A DNA stretch of 5,347 nucleotides from Propionibacteriaceae bacterium (lineage in GTDB: Bacteria > Actinomycetota > Actinomycetes > Propionibacteriales > Propionibacteriaceae): assembly GCA_030450535.1 (NCBI GenBank), contig JAKDIK010000202.1, forward strand, positions 1 through 5,347, given 5' to 3'. The translations under genes and the position numbers were made by a program. Shown here one piece after another: positions 5,026-5,347 of the stretch; position 1 is the stretch's first letter, and every line of letters begins with the position of its first letter. A model generated the notes under the pieces. It ran no database searches and had not been told where the DNA came from. It worked only from the letters and a program-made list of their open reading frames with translations.

Positions 5026-5347
5026 ACCGATCTCCACCACCGTGCGGCCCGTGCCGCGCCCGGCGAGGATTTCCTCCGCGACGGGCTGGACGTCGGCGAG
5101 CGCGACGGTGCGGGTCACGGCGTCCAATCGCGCGGGATCCAGGGCGCCGGACAGCAGTTCCCACGCGGCGGAGCGCCGCGCCGGGGGCGTCCGCACCGAG
5201 TCGATTCCGATCAGGGAGACCCCGCGCAGGATGAACGGCATCACGTTGCCGGGGAACGCCGCTCCACCCGCGAGCCCACAGACCGTGGCGACGCCGCCGG
5301 CGCGCAGGCTCGCGAGCGCGCCAGCCAGGAGCGTGCCGCCCACCCCG
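5020..5347 (-). CDS. acuI: AcuI/YhdH-type acrylyl-CoA reductase / quinone oxidoreductase, C-terminal part
   Basis: Partial: only the last 109 or so codons are in the window and the 5' end lies beyond base 5347. This is the C-terminal part of a zinc-independent medium-chain dehydrogenase/reductase. The visible segment shows VGGTLLAGALASLRAGGVAT, the end of the Rossmann nucleotide domain, then CGLAGG, PFILRGVSLIGIDSV and AAWELL, which are hallmarks of the YhdH/AcuI group, and ends with ILAGRGTGRTVVEIGG. AcuI enzymes reduce acryloyl-CoA to propionyl-CoA with NADPH; several homologues are annotated simply as quinone oxidoreductases. The GTG at 5343 that could be read as a start encodes the Val of the internal VGG motif, so it is not the true start. 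It converges on the MATE remnant with 27 bp between stops. The gene symbol reflects the family, not proven activity. Confidence 0.82.
   Translation of the reverse strand, partial: GVGGTLLAGALASLRAGGVATVCGLAGGAAFPGNVMPFILRGVSLIGIDSVRTPPARRSAAWELLSGALDPARLDAVTRTVALADVQPVAEEILAGRGTGRTVVEIGG

Noticed and set aside
1..5347. CRISPR arrays, insertion sequences, tRNA or rRNA genes
   Set aside because: No regularly spaced repeats, transposase motifs with terminal repeats, or RNA gene signatures were seen.

Overview
The window is very GC-rich with a strong G/C third-codon bias, and its gene families are SorC regulator, PfkB ribokinase, hotdog thioesterase, an actinobacterial-type helical protein, an APH-fold kinase, MATE and AcuI/YhdH. 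Together with GTG starts and likely leaderless starts, this points to a high-GC actinobacterium, perhaps of the Propionibacteriales. The genus cannot be fixed from the sequence alone.

Layout, left to right. Bases 1-226 hold an unassigned edge segment, a GC hairpin and an AT-rich patch with an imperfect palindrome. They lead into a SorC/DeoR-type sugar-responsive regulator (227-1198, +). It converges, with a 7-bp gap, on a ribokinase (2126-1206, -). The ribokinase follows a small hotdog thioesterase (2661-2149, -) by 22 bp and is probably cotranscribed with it. Divergent from the thioesterase, across an 83-bp spacer with an 8+8 bp inverted repeat, is a 58-codon ORF for a small single-span membrane protein (2745-2921, +). 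That ORF converges on a four-helix-type protein of unknown function (3442-2927, -), and the two stop codons lie in adjacent copies of a 9-bp tandem repeat. A 172-bp divergent spacer follows, then an APH-fold phosphotransferase (3615-4601, +). It overlaps by 14 bp a short ORF (4588-4992, +) that looks like a MATE exporter lacking most of its middle. The window ends inside an AcuI/YhdH-type acrylyl-CoA reductase / quinone oxidoreductase on the minus strand (5347-5020).

Functionally this is a patchwork of small transcription units rather than one pathway. The regulator and ribokinase plausibly belong to pentose or nucleoside-sugar use. The thioesterase and AcuI-type reductase act on acyl-CoA-like or enone substrates, and the kinase/MATE pair looks like the remnant of a modify-and-export cassette. 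I see no clear new defence or mobile system. The points most worth a second look are the internally deleted MATE gene, the unlisted small membrane protein with its symmetric divergent promoter region, and the repeat that carries stops for both strands.
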